Assembly: GCA_937871605.1 (NCBI GenBank)
Contig: CALMRM010000126.1
Location: 1 to 5,667 of the forward strand
DNA length: 5,667 nucleotides
Direction of reading: 5' to 3'
DNA from: an uncultured Terriglobus sp.
Lineage (GTDB): Bacteria; Acidobacteriota; Terriglobia; Terriglobales; Acidobacteriaceae
The notes under the pieces are model-generated. The model was not told where the DNA came from and did not search any database. It saw nothing but the letters and a program-made list of their open reading frames with translations. How positions within the stretch are numbered: the first letter of the stretch is position 1; each line of letters begins with the position of its first letter. A program made the translations under genes and the position numbers. Below are positions 1-5,667 of this stretch, in pieces.

Positions 1-869
1 TCTTTGCCGTGTGCGCAGGTGCCATCAACTCGGCAGTCATCCTGCTGGCCTCAGCTAACGATAAGCACCCGACCGGCCTCGCCAACAGCTCCGACCAGGT
101 GGGCCGCAACTTCATGTACCATCAGGCCGACTCCATGCTGGCCATCGGTACCGAGCGCAACGAAGACGCCTACACCAAGACCTGGGGCACCAACGACTTT
201 TACCTGCAGGACACCGACCCGAGCTACCCCTTCCCGCTAGGGCAGGTGCAACCGGTGGGCAGCTTCCACCACGAGATGATGAAGGGCGACGCGCCGCCGC
301 TGACGCCCGGCTTCATCCTGGAAGGCATGAAGCACCACGCCGTGCCATGGTGGCTGACGACCGAAGACTTGCCCGATCCAAACAACCGCGTCACGCTGCA
401 CAACGCCACACCGGCCAGCGTGGAAGAGCGCCAACCCGGCCTGGCGGGCGCGCACCCGGCCAATGACACCGGCCGCACCAACCAGGACGCCATCGTCAAC
501 GACCTCGCGCCGCGCCGCATCCAGCTGTCGTACACGCCCAATAACGTGGAGTCGTTCGACCGGCTCAAGGACCGCTGGGTCGACGTGCTGAAGCGCTCCG
601 GCCACGCCACCACGCACCTGCCGCTGCACGCCTACTTCAAGAAGCGCATTCCGCTGGAGGGTGTGGGCCACCAGAACGGCACCTGCCGCATGGGAACGGA
701 CCCCGCCACCAGCGTGTTGGACCAGCACTGCAAGGCGCACGACTTGGACAACCTGTACGTGGTGGACTCTTCCTGCTTTGTGTCGGCCAGCGCGGTCAAT
801 CCGTCGCTGACGATCATCGCCAACGCACTGCGTGTGTCGGACCACCTCCTGCGAGAGCGGCTGAACTAA
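1..869 (+). CDS. GMC-family FAD-dependent oxidoreductase, C-terminal half (5' end outside window)
   Basis: The reading frame is open from the first full codon at position 3 to TAA at 867-869, about 288 residues, so roughly the last half of a protein that is usually 500-560 residues long. GMC enzymes oxidise alcohols, sugars or choline-like substrates using bound FAD; which substrate is used here cannot be told. The visible start, GAINSAVILLAS followed by SANDKHPTGLANSS, corresponds to the second GMC signature in a degenerate form. The C-terminal GMC domain carries GVGHQNGTCRMG, with the expected catalytic His at 669-671, then LYVVDSSCFVSASAVNPSLTI, with the partner Asn at 798-800. Both active-site residues are therefore intact and nothing suggests decay. 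One oddity is about 40 extra residues (399-518) between NRVTL and RIQLSYTPNN, where relatives usually have a short turn. The N-terminal FAD-binding GxGxxG motif lies outside the window. The gene converges on the TonB gene with a 47-base gap. Confidence 0.92.
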   Translation, partial: FAVCAGAINSAVILLASANDKHPTGLANSSDQVGRNFMYHQADSMLAIGTERNEDAYTKTWGTNDFYLQDTDPSYPFPLGQVQPVGSFHHEMMKGDAPPLTPGFILEGMKHHAVPWWLTTEDLPDPNNRVTLHNATPASVEERQPGLAGAHPANDTGRTNQDAIVNDLAPRRIQLSYTPNNVESFDRLKDRWVDVLKRSGHATTHLPLHAYFKKRIPLEGVGHQNGTCRMGTDPATSVLDQHCKAHDLDNLYVVDSSCFVSASAVNPSLTIIANALRVSDHLLRERLN

Positions 870-878
870 ACGACAGGC

Positions 879-906
879 GGGAACGCAGGTGAGAGTCTGC
901 GTTCCC
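879..906. terminator. Probable bidirectional terminator between convergent genes
   Basis: GGGAACGCAG (879-888) and CTGCGTTCCC (897-906) are perfect reverse complements: a 10-bp stem with an 8-base loop. The hairpin starts 9 bases after the oxidoreductase stop and lies 10 bases after the stop of the TonB gene read on the other strand. There is no run of T on the plus side. On the minus side the stem is followed by a modest T-containing stretch (CGTTTAG), so it fits the minus-strand gene slightly better. The position and perfect stem support a shared terminator; the lack of a clear U-tract is the main doubt. Confidence 0.65.
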
Positions 907-916
907 CGGCCTCGCC

Positions 917-1654
917 CTAGCTGCCGAACGAGAAGTTCACTGTGATGGTGGTATCCACCGCGGTCGGCTCGCCATTGAGCAGGTAGGGCCGGTAGCGCCA
1001 GTCCTGCACTGCTGCCACAGCGCTGCCACGCAGCATCTCCGGACCGGACACAACGGACAGGCTCTGAATCGAGCCCGTTTTAGAAATCACTGCGTGCAGC
1101 ACTACTGCTCCCGAAACGTGTGCGGCCTTGGCGATGGGCGGGTAGACCGGGGTAGAACCCGCCAGCTTATTGCCTGCGATGACGCCGCTGGAGACATGGG
1201 CCAAGGCCGCCTTCGGTGGTGGCGGCGCAACCTTCACTACGGCAGGGACAGGTGCCGCAGCCAGGCCGATGGCACCGGCGGCCCCGAGTCCGCCATTGCC
1301 CAGGCTGTTCATGGCGACGGCACCCGTAACGGCAGCGCTCGGCGGTGGGTCGTCTCGGCTAGTGTCTACCGTTCGCGGAACCCGCGTGGGCGCGGTGAAT
1401 GGATCGAGCACAGCCCGCGTTGGAGTTGGTCTGGGCGTAGCGGTGGCTCGCGGTGGCGGCGCAGCAGCGGGTGGAGGGGGAGGAGCCGTCAGCATGGCTG
1501 CCAATGCGGTTGGAGGCAGCGCCTCGGGGTACAGCAGCGGCCTCACCATCAAGACCGCAAGTACGGACAGGTTAAAGGCTGCTGCCACACCCATCCAGCG
1601 ACTGGCCTTCGACCGCAGCCTGCCGGACGACTCTACAAGCGATTGTTCGAACAT
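917..1654 (-). CDS. TonB-family energy transducer protein
   Basis: Predicted 245-residue inner-membrane protein that passes proton-motive-force energy to outer-membrane TonB-dependent receptors, working with ExbB and ExbD, which are not in this window. Layout: short basic N-terminus (GRLRSKASRW, about residues 11-20); one transmembrane anchor (about 21-38, MGVAAAFNLSVLAVLMV); a Pro/Ala-rich periplasmic linker (about 46-105) with poly-Pro runs; an unusual Gly/Ala-rich stretch (about 115-136); and a TonB C-terminal domain (about 160-243) with VYPPIAKAA, the VVSGPEML turn and the WRYRPYLLNGEP segment typical of the family. Three in-frame ATGs lie close together (1666, 1660, 1654). I chose 1654 because MFEQSLVES matches the usual N-terminus of acidobacterial homologues as I know them and has GGGA six bases upstream; the 1666 start adds only four residues (249 total) and has no visible ribosome site. 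It lies downstream of the receptor gene on the same strand, suggesting a dedicated partner, but a terminator separates them. Confidence 0.9.
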   Translation of the reverse strand: MFEQSLVESSGRLRSKASRWMGVAAAFNLSVLAVLMVRPLLYPEALPPTALAAMLTAPPPPPAAAPPPRATATPRPTPTRAVLDPFTAPTRVPRTVDTSRDDPPPSAAVTGAVAMNSLGNGGLGAAGAIGLAAAPVPAVVKVAPPPPKAALAHVSSGVIAGNKLAGSTPVYPPIAKAAHVSGAVVLHAVISKTGSIQSLSVVSGPEMLRGSAVAAVQDWRYRPYLLNGEPTAVDTTITVNFSFGS

Positions 1655-1660
1655 GAGCAT

Positions 1661-1664
1661 TCCC
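1661..1664 (-). promoter_or_regulatory. Weak ribosome binding site supporting the TonB start at 1654
   Basis: On the minus strand GGGA lies six bases before the third of three clustered ATG codons. The first ATG (1666) is preceded only by a pyrimidine-rich stretch with no purine-rich site. The motif is short, so it supports but does not prove the downstream start. Confidence 0.35.
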
Positions 1665-1795
1665 ATCTGCGAGAGGAAAGGCTGGCATGGTAGACACCGC
1701 GGGCACAGGGTTTGTTACAGCGCAAGGATCGGTAAAGGCTAGGAAGACTTGAATCAGCCAGTGCGTAGTTGCTGCTCTGCAGCGTTTGAACAAAG

Positions 1796-1822
1796 AAGCC
1801 GGACAGCTGGGCTGTCCGGCTT
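1796..1822 (-). terminator. Rho-independent terminator of the TonB-dependent receptor gene
   Basis: AAGCCGGACAG (1796-1806) and CTGTCCGGCTT (1812-1822) form a perfect 11-bp, GC-rich stem with a 5-base loop. On the minus strand it begins 17 bases after the receptor stop codon, is preceded by A residues (GGAAAGCC) and followed by a T-rich tail (TTCTTTGTT), which is the classical intrinsic terminator pattern for that strand. From here to the TonB start is about 140 bases in which I see no convincing -35/-10 pair. If the terminator is efficient, the TonB gene needs its own promoter in that stretch; if it is leaky, the two genes could be co-transcribed at different levels. Confidence 0.85.
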
Positions 1823-1839
1823 TCCAGGTAGGGTAAGGG

Positions 1840-4800
1840 TTAGAAGTTGAGCTTGAGTGCAAACTGCACGAGGCGTGGCGTGTAGTTGGAATCCACCGCC
1901 GTCACGGTGCCGAAGGCGGAGTTGCCAAGCTGCACGTTGCCGCTGCCCTGCGTCAACTGGTAGCTGGGCGTGTTGCTGATGTTGAACGTCTCTGCGCGGA
2001 ACTGCAAGGCAGCGCTCTCAAAGAGGTGAAAGTCTTTGAACAGGGACAGATCGACGTGCCGATAGTGCGGCCCAAACACGTCGTTGCGTTGCGTGGTGCC
2101 GATGGTGCCCAGTGGCTGCGGTGCAAAGGCAGTGGTGTCAAAGTACTGCGACAGTGACTTGCTGCCACCGAAGTTTGGGTTATGCAGCTGGTTCGGGCGG
2201 TCCGATCCGCCGTTGTTGATGGGCGTGGCACGGTTGCCATAACCGCCTGCACTGCCGCTGTTCAGGATGGAGACTGGCTTGCCGCTCTGCCAGACCGTGA
2301 TGGTGTTGATTTGCCAGCCACTCAGGGCAAAGCTCTCGAGCGAGTTGCCGAAGTGGTGGTTTTGCGCAAAGGCATAGTTCAACGACAGGGCAAAGCGGTT
2401 CTGGATGTCGTTTTCCGCGATGCCGTAGTCGATCTGGCGGATGCGCGTCGGATCGGCGTTGTAGGCCCCCTGCGAACCCTCCTGCGAGAAGCCCGTCACG
2501 TCATTCGCAGCGCGCCCCCAAGTGTAGTTACCGTCAAACGACAGGCCGTTGACAAAGCGGCGCTGGAACGAGGTCTGCAGGGCACTGTAGTTGGAAATAC
2601 CCTCGCTCACCAACCAGTTGACGCCGCTCAGGTTGGGCAGAATGCCGCTGAGCGGGCGTGCGCTGGAGGTGCCACCCTGCGCCACCGGGATGGTGGAGTT
2701 GCCAGGCTTCGGCACGTTGATGTCGTTGATGGTCTGCGGCAAGTGCTGACCTATGTTGCCCACATAGCCGATGGTCAGCACGTTGGGTCCGAACTGCTGC
2801 TGCACCTGCAGGTTGAACTGCTGGATGAGCGCGGGGCGGAACCGTGGATCCTCTGCCGTGAACGAGAGGTTCGGGCTGTTGATATTCTGCGCCTGCGGCA
2901 GGGGCAGACCCTGATCGAAGGTGTTGAAGGCTCCCGGCACCGTGGCGCAATCCGGGTTGGTCGCCGAAGGCAGCACACCCTGTGACGCCTGGATCTGGTA
3001 ACCGACAGTCGACACGCAGTTCGGAGAATATACCGAGACAAACGGCGCATTCTTCAGGTCTGCGTTTGACGTGTAGTTGCCTGGAAAGTAGCTGAGGCCG
3101 TAGCCGCCACGCAACACCGTGTTGGGCTGCAGCGACCAGGAGAAGCCCACGCGCGGTGCCACGTCCTTGTAGTCCGTGCCAATGCCCGCGTTGGCGTTTA
3201 CTCCGTTCACATTGGCTACCTGCAGTGCCTGGCCAATGTTGGTGTTGTTCAGACTCAGCGCCTGGGTGAAGTTGAAGTTGGAAATGTAGCCATGGCGCTC
3301 TGTAAAGGGCGTAAAGATGTCATAGCGCACGCCATAGATCACCGTAAGGTTCTGGGTCGCTTTCCAACTGTCCTGCAGGAAAACACTGGGTTCGAAGGTG
3401 CGGTAATCCGGTGTATTGATGTTGTAGTTGCGGCTGCTGGAAGAGAACGCACCCACCAGCGAACTGGCCAGCTGGTTGTCCTGCTGCTTCTTCTGATTGC
3501 CGGACACATTATCCGAGAGCAGGCCAAAGCCGAACTGGCCCGCGGGGAAGGCGCTCTGTAGGTTGCGAGCCTGACGCCGAATGTAACTGACGCCAAACTT
3601 CATGCTGTGCGAGCCGCGGGTGTAATTCACAATGCCCGCATATTGAAACGTGTTGTCAATATCCTGCAACGGGACGTAGGCACCATCGCCGATGTCGCTG
3701 AATGGACCGAACGAGATCGGGGTCAACACATTGCTGGTGGCATTGAAGTTCATGTTGCCGCCGAATCCGACTTTGGTATCAGCGTTCTGACCGTAGTTCA
3801 GGGGCAACGACAGGTTGTTGATGCGCGTGAAGCCAGCCTTCAGGTCGACCAGCAGGTTGCCGTTGAAAATGTGCGTGTAGTCGAAGGCGAACTGCTGCGC
3901 CGCGTCGCTGGCCGGGCCGGCAAAGATGTAACGGCCACCGGAGATCTGCAGGCCATTGGACACGCCGAGCGCGGGAGGGATGGTGCTGTTGACCTTGTTG
4001 TACGTGTAGCGGCCGTAGAACAGGTTGTTGGAGTTGAAATGATGGTCGATGCGCACATCAAAGACGTTGCTGTTCGACACGCGGTTCGGGCTGACGACGT
4101 AGTTGTTCGTCAGTTGACCCACTGCGCCAGTGTTTGGCGCTGGAAACAGCTTCAGATAGTTCAACGCAATCGGGTCGAGAGTGTGGCCCTGAGTGCCTGC
4201 GCCCTGCGCGATCAGCGCCGCGGGTGACCCGCCGTTGAGGCTGTTGATGTTGTAGTACTCATCAATGGTCGGAACGGTGCTCTGGTAGGTGACGCCGCTC
4301 ACCTGCCGCAGGCCTTCGTAATCACCAAAGAAGAACGTCTTATCCCGGAAAATGGGGCCGCCGATGCTGCCGCCAAATTGGTTCTGGCGCAGCTCCGGCT
4401 TGGAGCCGGTGTTTTGCAACACCTGCCGCGCGTCGAAGATGTCGTTGCGGAAGTACTCGTAGGCGCTACCGTGAAACCGGTTAGTGCCGGACTTGGTGAC
4501 GACGTTGATGACGCCGCCCGCGGTCCGGCCTGCTTCTGGCGCGTAGCTGTTGGTCTGAACGCTGATCTCCTGCATGCCTTCCACGTTGGGGCGGACGCCG
4601 CTGGTGCCGATCACGCGCTCGTTGTTGTCAAAGCCGTCGATGGTGAAGTTGTTGAGCGTATCGTCCTGGCCGTTTACAGAAATACTGGAGCTCTGGCGGC
4701 GGTCGTCAGGGCGCGCGCCAGAGGTCAGGCCGTTGCCCGGACCCTCGTTTGCGCCCGGCACCAACTGCACCAGCTGGACGTAGTTACGCCCGTTCAGCGG

Positions 4801-5271
4801 CAGGTCCTGCACGGCCTGGGAGGTCACGGTGGTGCTGACGGTGGCGCTTTCGGACTGCAGAAGGGGTGTTACTGCTTCCACGCTGATCGTTTCAGAGGTA
4901 TCGCCGGTCTGCAGTTTGGCATCGCTGCGTGCGCGGTCGCCTGCTTCGATTCCCAGATTGTTGACGACAGTGGCCTTGAAGCCCTGTGCTGTCACCGTGA
5001 TGCTGTAGTGCCCGGGCTGCAGCAGGTTGAAGGCGTAATCGCCACTGTTGCCGGTTGTAACAGTGCGGGTTTCATTGGTCGCCAGGTTTTTCGCGACGAC
5101 CTGGGCGCTCGCGACAACGGCTCCACTTGGATCGGTAACGGTGCCGACGATGTCAGCGGTGGTAAGTTGAGCGTGCGCCATGGAGGTGCCCGCGAGCGCA
5201 CATAGAACAGCTACGTGGGCCAGACTGCGGGGATGGATGTGGCCGATCCGGAAAATGTTGAAGTTGTCCAT
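1840..5271 (-). CDS. Oar-like TonB-dependent receptor with N-terminal carboxypeptidase-regulatory domain
   Basis: Predicted 1143-residue outer-membrane beta-barrel protein of the large Oar-like class common in Acidobacteriota, thought to import or bind large ligands such as glycans or peptides using TonB energy; the ligand cannot be read from the sequence. Layout: signal peptide (1-34) with hydrophobic core AHVAVLCALAG and cleavage site AHA before Gln35; carboxypeptidase-regulatory-like beta-sandwich (about 38-118, IVGTVTDPSGAVV to the GHYSITVTAQGF stretch); TonB-box-like ETISVEA (127-133); plug domain (about 145-262) with LPLNGRNY, ISVNGQ, NNFTIDG and INVVTKSGTNRFHG; then a long barrel (about 265-1143) ending in LVQFALKLNF, with the terminal Phe expected for BAM-assisted insertion. 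Length is normal for the class and no frameshift is seen. The frame stays open upstream to a TTG at 5337, but that start would bury the signal peptide behind 22 polar residues, so ATG at 5271 is preferred. The mature part has only two cysteines (752 and 775). An intrinsic terminator follows. Confidence 0.95.
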   Translation of the reverse strand: MDNFNIFRIGHIHPRSLAHVAVLCALAGTSMAHAQLTTADIVGTVTDPSGAVVASAQVVAKNLATNETRTVTTGNSGDYAFNLLQPGHYSITVTAQGFKATVVNNLGIEAGDRARSDAKLQTGDTSETISVEAVTPLLQSESATVSTTVTSQAVQDLPLNGRNYVQLVQLVPGANEGPGNGLTSGARPDDRRQSSSISVNGQDDTLNNFTIDGFDNNERVIGTSGVRPNVEGMQEISVQTNSYAPEAGRTAGGVINVVTKSGTNRFHGSAYEYFRNDIFDARQVLQNTGSKPELRQNQFGGSIGGPIFRDKTFFFGDYEGLRQVSGVTYQSTVPTIDEYYNINSLNGGSPAALIAQGAGTQGHTLDPIALNYLKLFPAPNTGAVGQLTNNYVVSPNRVSNSNVFDVRIDHHFNSNNLFYGRYTYNKVNSTIPPALGVSNGLQISGGRYIFAGPASDAAQQFAFDYTHIFNGNLLVDLKAGFTRINNLSLPLNYGQNADTKVGFGGNMNFNATSNVLTPISFGPFSDIGDGAYVPLQDIDNTFQYAGIVNYTRGSHSMKFGVSYIRRQARNLQSAFPAGQFGFGLLSDNVSGNQKKQQDNQLASSLVGAFSSSSRNYNINTPDYRTFEPSVFLQDSWKATQNLTVIYGVRYDIFTPFTERHGYISNFNFTQALSLNNTNIGQALQVANVNGVNANAGIGTDYKDVAPRVGFSWSLQPNTVLRGGYGLSYFPGNYTSNADLKNAPFVSVYSPNCVSTVGYQIQASQGVLPSATNPDCATVPGAFNTFDQGLPLPQAQNINSPNLSFTAEDPRFRPALIQQFNLQVQQQFGPNVLTIGYVGNIGQHLPQTINDINVPKPGNSTIPVAQGGTSSARPLSGILPNLSGVNWLVSEGISNYSALQTSFQRRFVNGLSFDGNYTWGRAANDVTGFSQEGSQGAYNADPTRIRQIDYGIAENDIQNRFALSLNYAFAQNHHFGNSLESFALSGWQINTITVWQSGKPVSILNSGSAGGYGNRATPINNGGSDRPNQLHNPNFGGSKSLSQYFDTTAFAPQPLGTIGTTQRNDVFGPHYRHVDLSLFKDFHLFESAALQFRAETFNISNTPSYQLTQGSGNVQLGNSAFGTVTAVDSNYTPRLVQFALKLNF
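4873..4893 (-). other. TonB-box-like segment of the receptor
   Basis: Codons 127-133 of the receptor read ETISVEA, in the linker between the carboxypeptidase-regulatory domain and the plug. It resembles the loose TonB-box pattern (acidic-Thr-hydrophobic-x-Val-x-Ala/Val) of TonB-dependent transporters and lies where the box should be in receptors with an N-terminal extension. This would be the point touched by the C-terminal domain of a TonB protein. The motif is short and degenerate, so this is an inference from position and pattern. Confidence 0.45.
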
Positions 5272-5283
5272 GCCTGACGGGTG

Positions 5284-5288
5284 TCCTC
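5284..5288 (-). promoter_or_regulatory. Candidate ribosome binding site for the receptor gene
   Basis: GAGGA on the minus strand lies 12 bases before the ATG at 5271, longer than the usual 5-9 bases, so initiation may be weak or use another site (CAGG lies closer). No purine-rich site precedes the alternative TTG at 5337, which favours the ATG start. Confidence 0.35.
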
Positions 5289-5542
5289 TGTTGATCTGGG
5301 TTGTGCGCGGCGAGCGGTTGGCTACGAACTGCCCCAACTACGTCGAACCTAGGCACTCTACTCACATCCATCGACACTTGTCAGGCCCGGCGAAGGGTGC
5401 GGGCTTCAAATAGCTTCTGCGGAATCAAACGATGTACCAACCGTTGCCAAAGTTAGCGATAACGGGAGTCCCTCACGATGTTTAGCGCACCTGACACGCG
5501 GTGTGCGTGAACGCGTGCTGCATGGCCGGGCTGCGGCTTAGC

Positions 5543-5559
5543 TGCGCCTCAAAGGCGCA
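5543..5559. repeat. Perfect inverted repeat (hairpin) in the spacer
   Basis: TGCGCCT (5543-5549) and AGGCGCA (5553-5559) form a perfect 7-bp stem with a CAA loop. It lies 43 bases downstream of the tRNA-Arg 3' end in the direction of tRNA transcription. No T-run follows on either strand, so it is not a classical intrinsic terminator; it could be a 3' structure of the tRNA transcript or part of the leader upstream of the receptor. Confidence 0.5.
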
Positions 5560-5566
5560 CGTGGCG

Positions 5567-5581
5567 TGTCCGGGCCCGACA
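5567..5581. repeat. Near-palindrome TGTCCGGGCCCGACA
   Basis: A 15-base near-palindrome centred on the G at 5574: the arms TGTC and GACA at the ends enclose a GC core, with one mismatch (C5571 against C5577) on each side. It may be a protein-binding site or a weak hairpin; with T5 lying before it rather than after it on the minus strand, it does not look like a terminator of the tRNA. Confidence 0.35.
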
Positions 5582-5601
5582 AAAACGCAGGGGAAGTGGG
5601 G

Positions 5602-5667
5602 TGGTGAACCAGGCAGGACTCGAACCTGCGACCCTCTGCTTAGAAGGCAGATGCTCTATCCGGCTGA
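5602..5667 (-). tRNA. tRNA-Arg (anticodon UCU), 5' end outside window
   Basis: Read on the minus strand, the 3' portion of a tRNA is complete: the 3' acceptor strand CTGGTTC (5606-5612), discriminator A (5605) and encoded CCA (5602-5604). The T arm is GCAGG-TTCGAGT-CCTGC, with a perfect 5-bp stem and a 7-base loop. The anticodon arm is TCTGC-CTTCTAA-GCAGA, with anticodon TCT (5642-5644), which reads AGA/AGG arginine codons. The D arm is present up to the window edge (TCAGCCGGATAGAGC); the first bases of the acceptor and D stems are missing and should include a 5' strand pairing with CTGGTTC. All visible stems pair, so the gene looks functional. It points toward the receptor gene but is 330 bases away and is probably transcribed independently. 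Confidence 0.95.

Larger units (their letters stand above)
5272..5601. other. Gene-free spacer between tRNA-Arg and the receptor gene
   Basis: About 330 bases with no credible gene; short open frames here only overlap the receptor start or lack a ribosome site. It should hold the receptor promoter on the minus strand. The best pair I can find is TTGGCA (5445-5450) and TGATTC (5422-5427) with a 17-base spacer, a poor -10 match, so I do not call a promoter. Nearer the gene is a small interrupted palindrome GACA-CT-TGTC (5373-5382), possibly an operator but short enough to be chance. The tRNA-proximal part (about 5495-5581) is GC-rich and holds several inverted repeats, listed separately. A T5 run on the minus strand (5581-5585) follows the tRNA by 16 bases but has no stem of its own just upstream. 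Confidence 0.5.

Noticed and set aside
237..845. Open frame of 202 codons on the minus strand across the oxidoreductase
   Set aside because: Antisense to a well-supported GMC domain with intact catalytic residues; His/Arg/Val-rich translation without motifs.
1170..1742. Open frame of 190 codons on the plus strand over the TonB gene (Gly/Ala-rich)
   Set aside because: Its Gly/Ala content is the mirror of the Pro/Ala linker of the TonB protein, whose TM anchor and C-terminal domain are clearly real.
2182..2985. Long open frame of 267 codons on the plus strand opposite the receptor gene
   Set aside because: It is fully antisense to a clear receptor gene, has the Val/Arg/Ala-rich low-information composition of mirror frames in GC-rich coding DNA, and shows no recognisable domain.
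3607..4227. Open frame of 206 codons on the plus strand within the receptor barrel region
   Set aside because: Antisense shadow with the same composition bias; no domain or supporting context.
4378..5205. Open frame of 275 codons on the plus strand opposite the receptor N-terminus
   Set aside because: Antisense shadow of the signal peptide, regulatory domain and plug coding sequence; no known motif in the translation.
5272..5337. 22-residue N-terminal extension of the receptor from a TTG codon
   Set aside because: It would place polar residues ahead of a good signal peptide and has no ribosome site; the ATG at 5271 gives a normal signal peptide.
5581..5585. T5 run (minus strand) downstream of the tRNA as an intrinsic terminator
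   Set aside because: No stable stem lies immediately before it in the direction of transcription; the near-palindrome lies on the wrong side of the T-run.
5602..5667. tRNA-Arg as an integration site of a mobile island
   Set aside because: No integrase gene and no repeated copy of the tRNA 3' end is seen elsewhere in the window; the neighbouring genes look like ordinary chromosomal genes.

Overview
The window looks like chromosomal DNA from an Acidobacteriota bacterium of the Terriglobia type (Terriglobus, Granulicella or Edaphobacter-like). This is inferred from three things: moderately high G+C; a very large Oar-like TonB-dependent receptor with an N-terminal carboxypeptidase-regulatory domain, a family greatly expanded in this phylum; and a small TonB protein with the N-terminus MFEQSLVES and a C-terminal 'TPVYPPIAKAAHVSGAVVL' stretch, which resembles TonB proteins I know from this phylum. 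No phylogenetic marker is present, so the assignment is a family-level impression.

Layout: (1) 1-869, plus strand: the C-terminal half of a GMC-family FAD oxidoreductase whose start lies before the window. (2) 879-906: a perfect 10-bp inverted repeat in the 47-bp gap between two convergent genes, a likely shared terminator. (3) 917-1654, minus: a TonB energy transducer (inner-membrane anchor, Pro/Ala linker, TonB C-terminal domain). (4) 1655-1839: a gap holding the strong hairpin terminator of the next gene and no convincing promoter. (5) 1840-5271, minus: one 1143-residue outer-membrane TonB-dependent receptor filling most of the window. (6) 5272-5601: about 330 bases without a gene, with a GC-rich cluster of inverted repeats. 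(7) 5602 to the window end, minus: a tRNA-Arg (anticodon UCU) with encoded CCA, truncated by the window edge in its D arm.

How they may work together: the receptor and the TonB protein lie in the same orientation and form an obvious functional pair. The receptor would be the ligand-gated transporter or adhesin-like porin of the outer membrane, and the TonB protein would pass proton-motive-force energy to it together with an ExbB/ExbD pair encoded elsewhere. A strong terminator lies between them, so they are probably neighbouring transcription units rather than a simple operon. The convergent GMC oxidoreductase may be functionally unrelated. I see no mobile element, CRISPR array, phage gene or evident new system. 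The most unusual points are an approximately 40-residue insertion in the oxidoreductase, a lone cysteine pair in the receptor barrel, and the structured spacer beside the tRNA.
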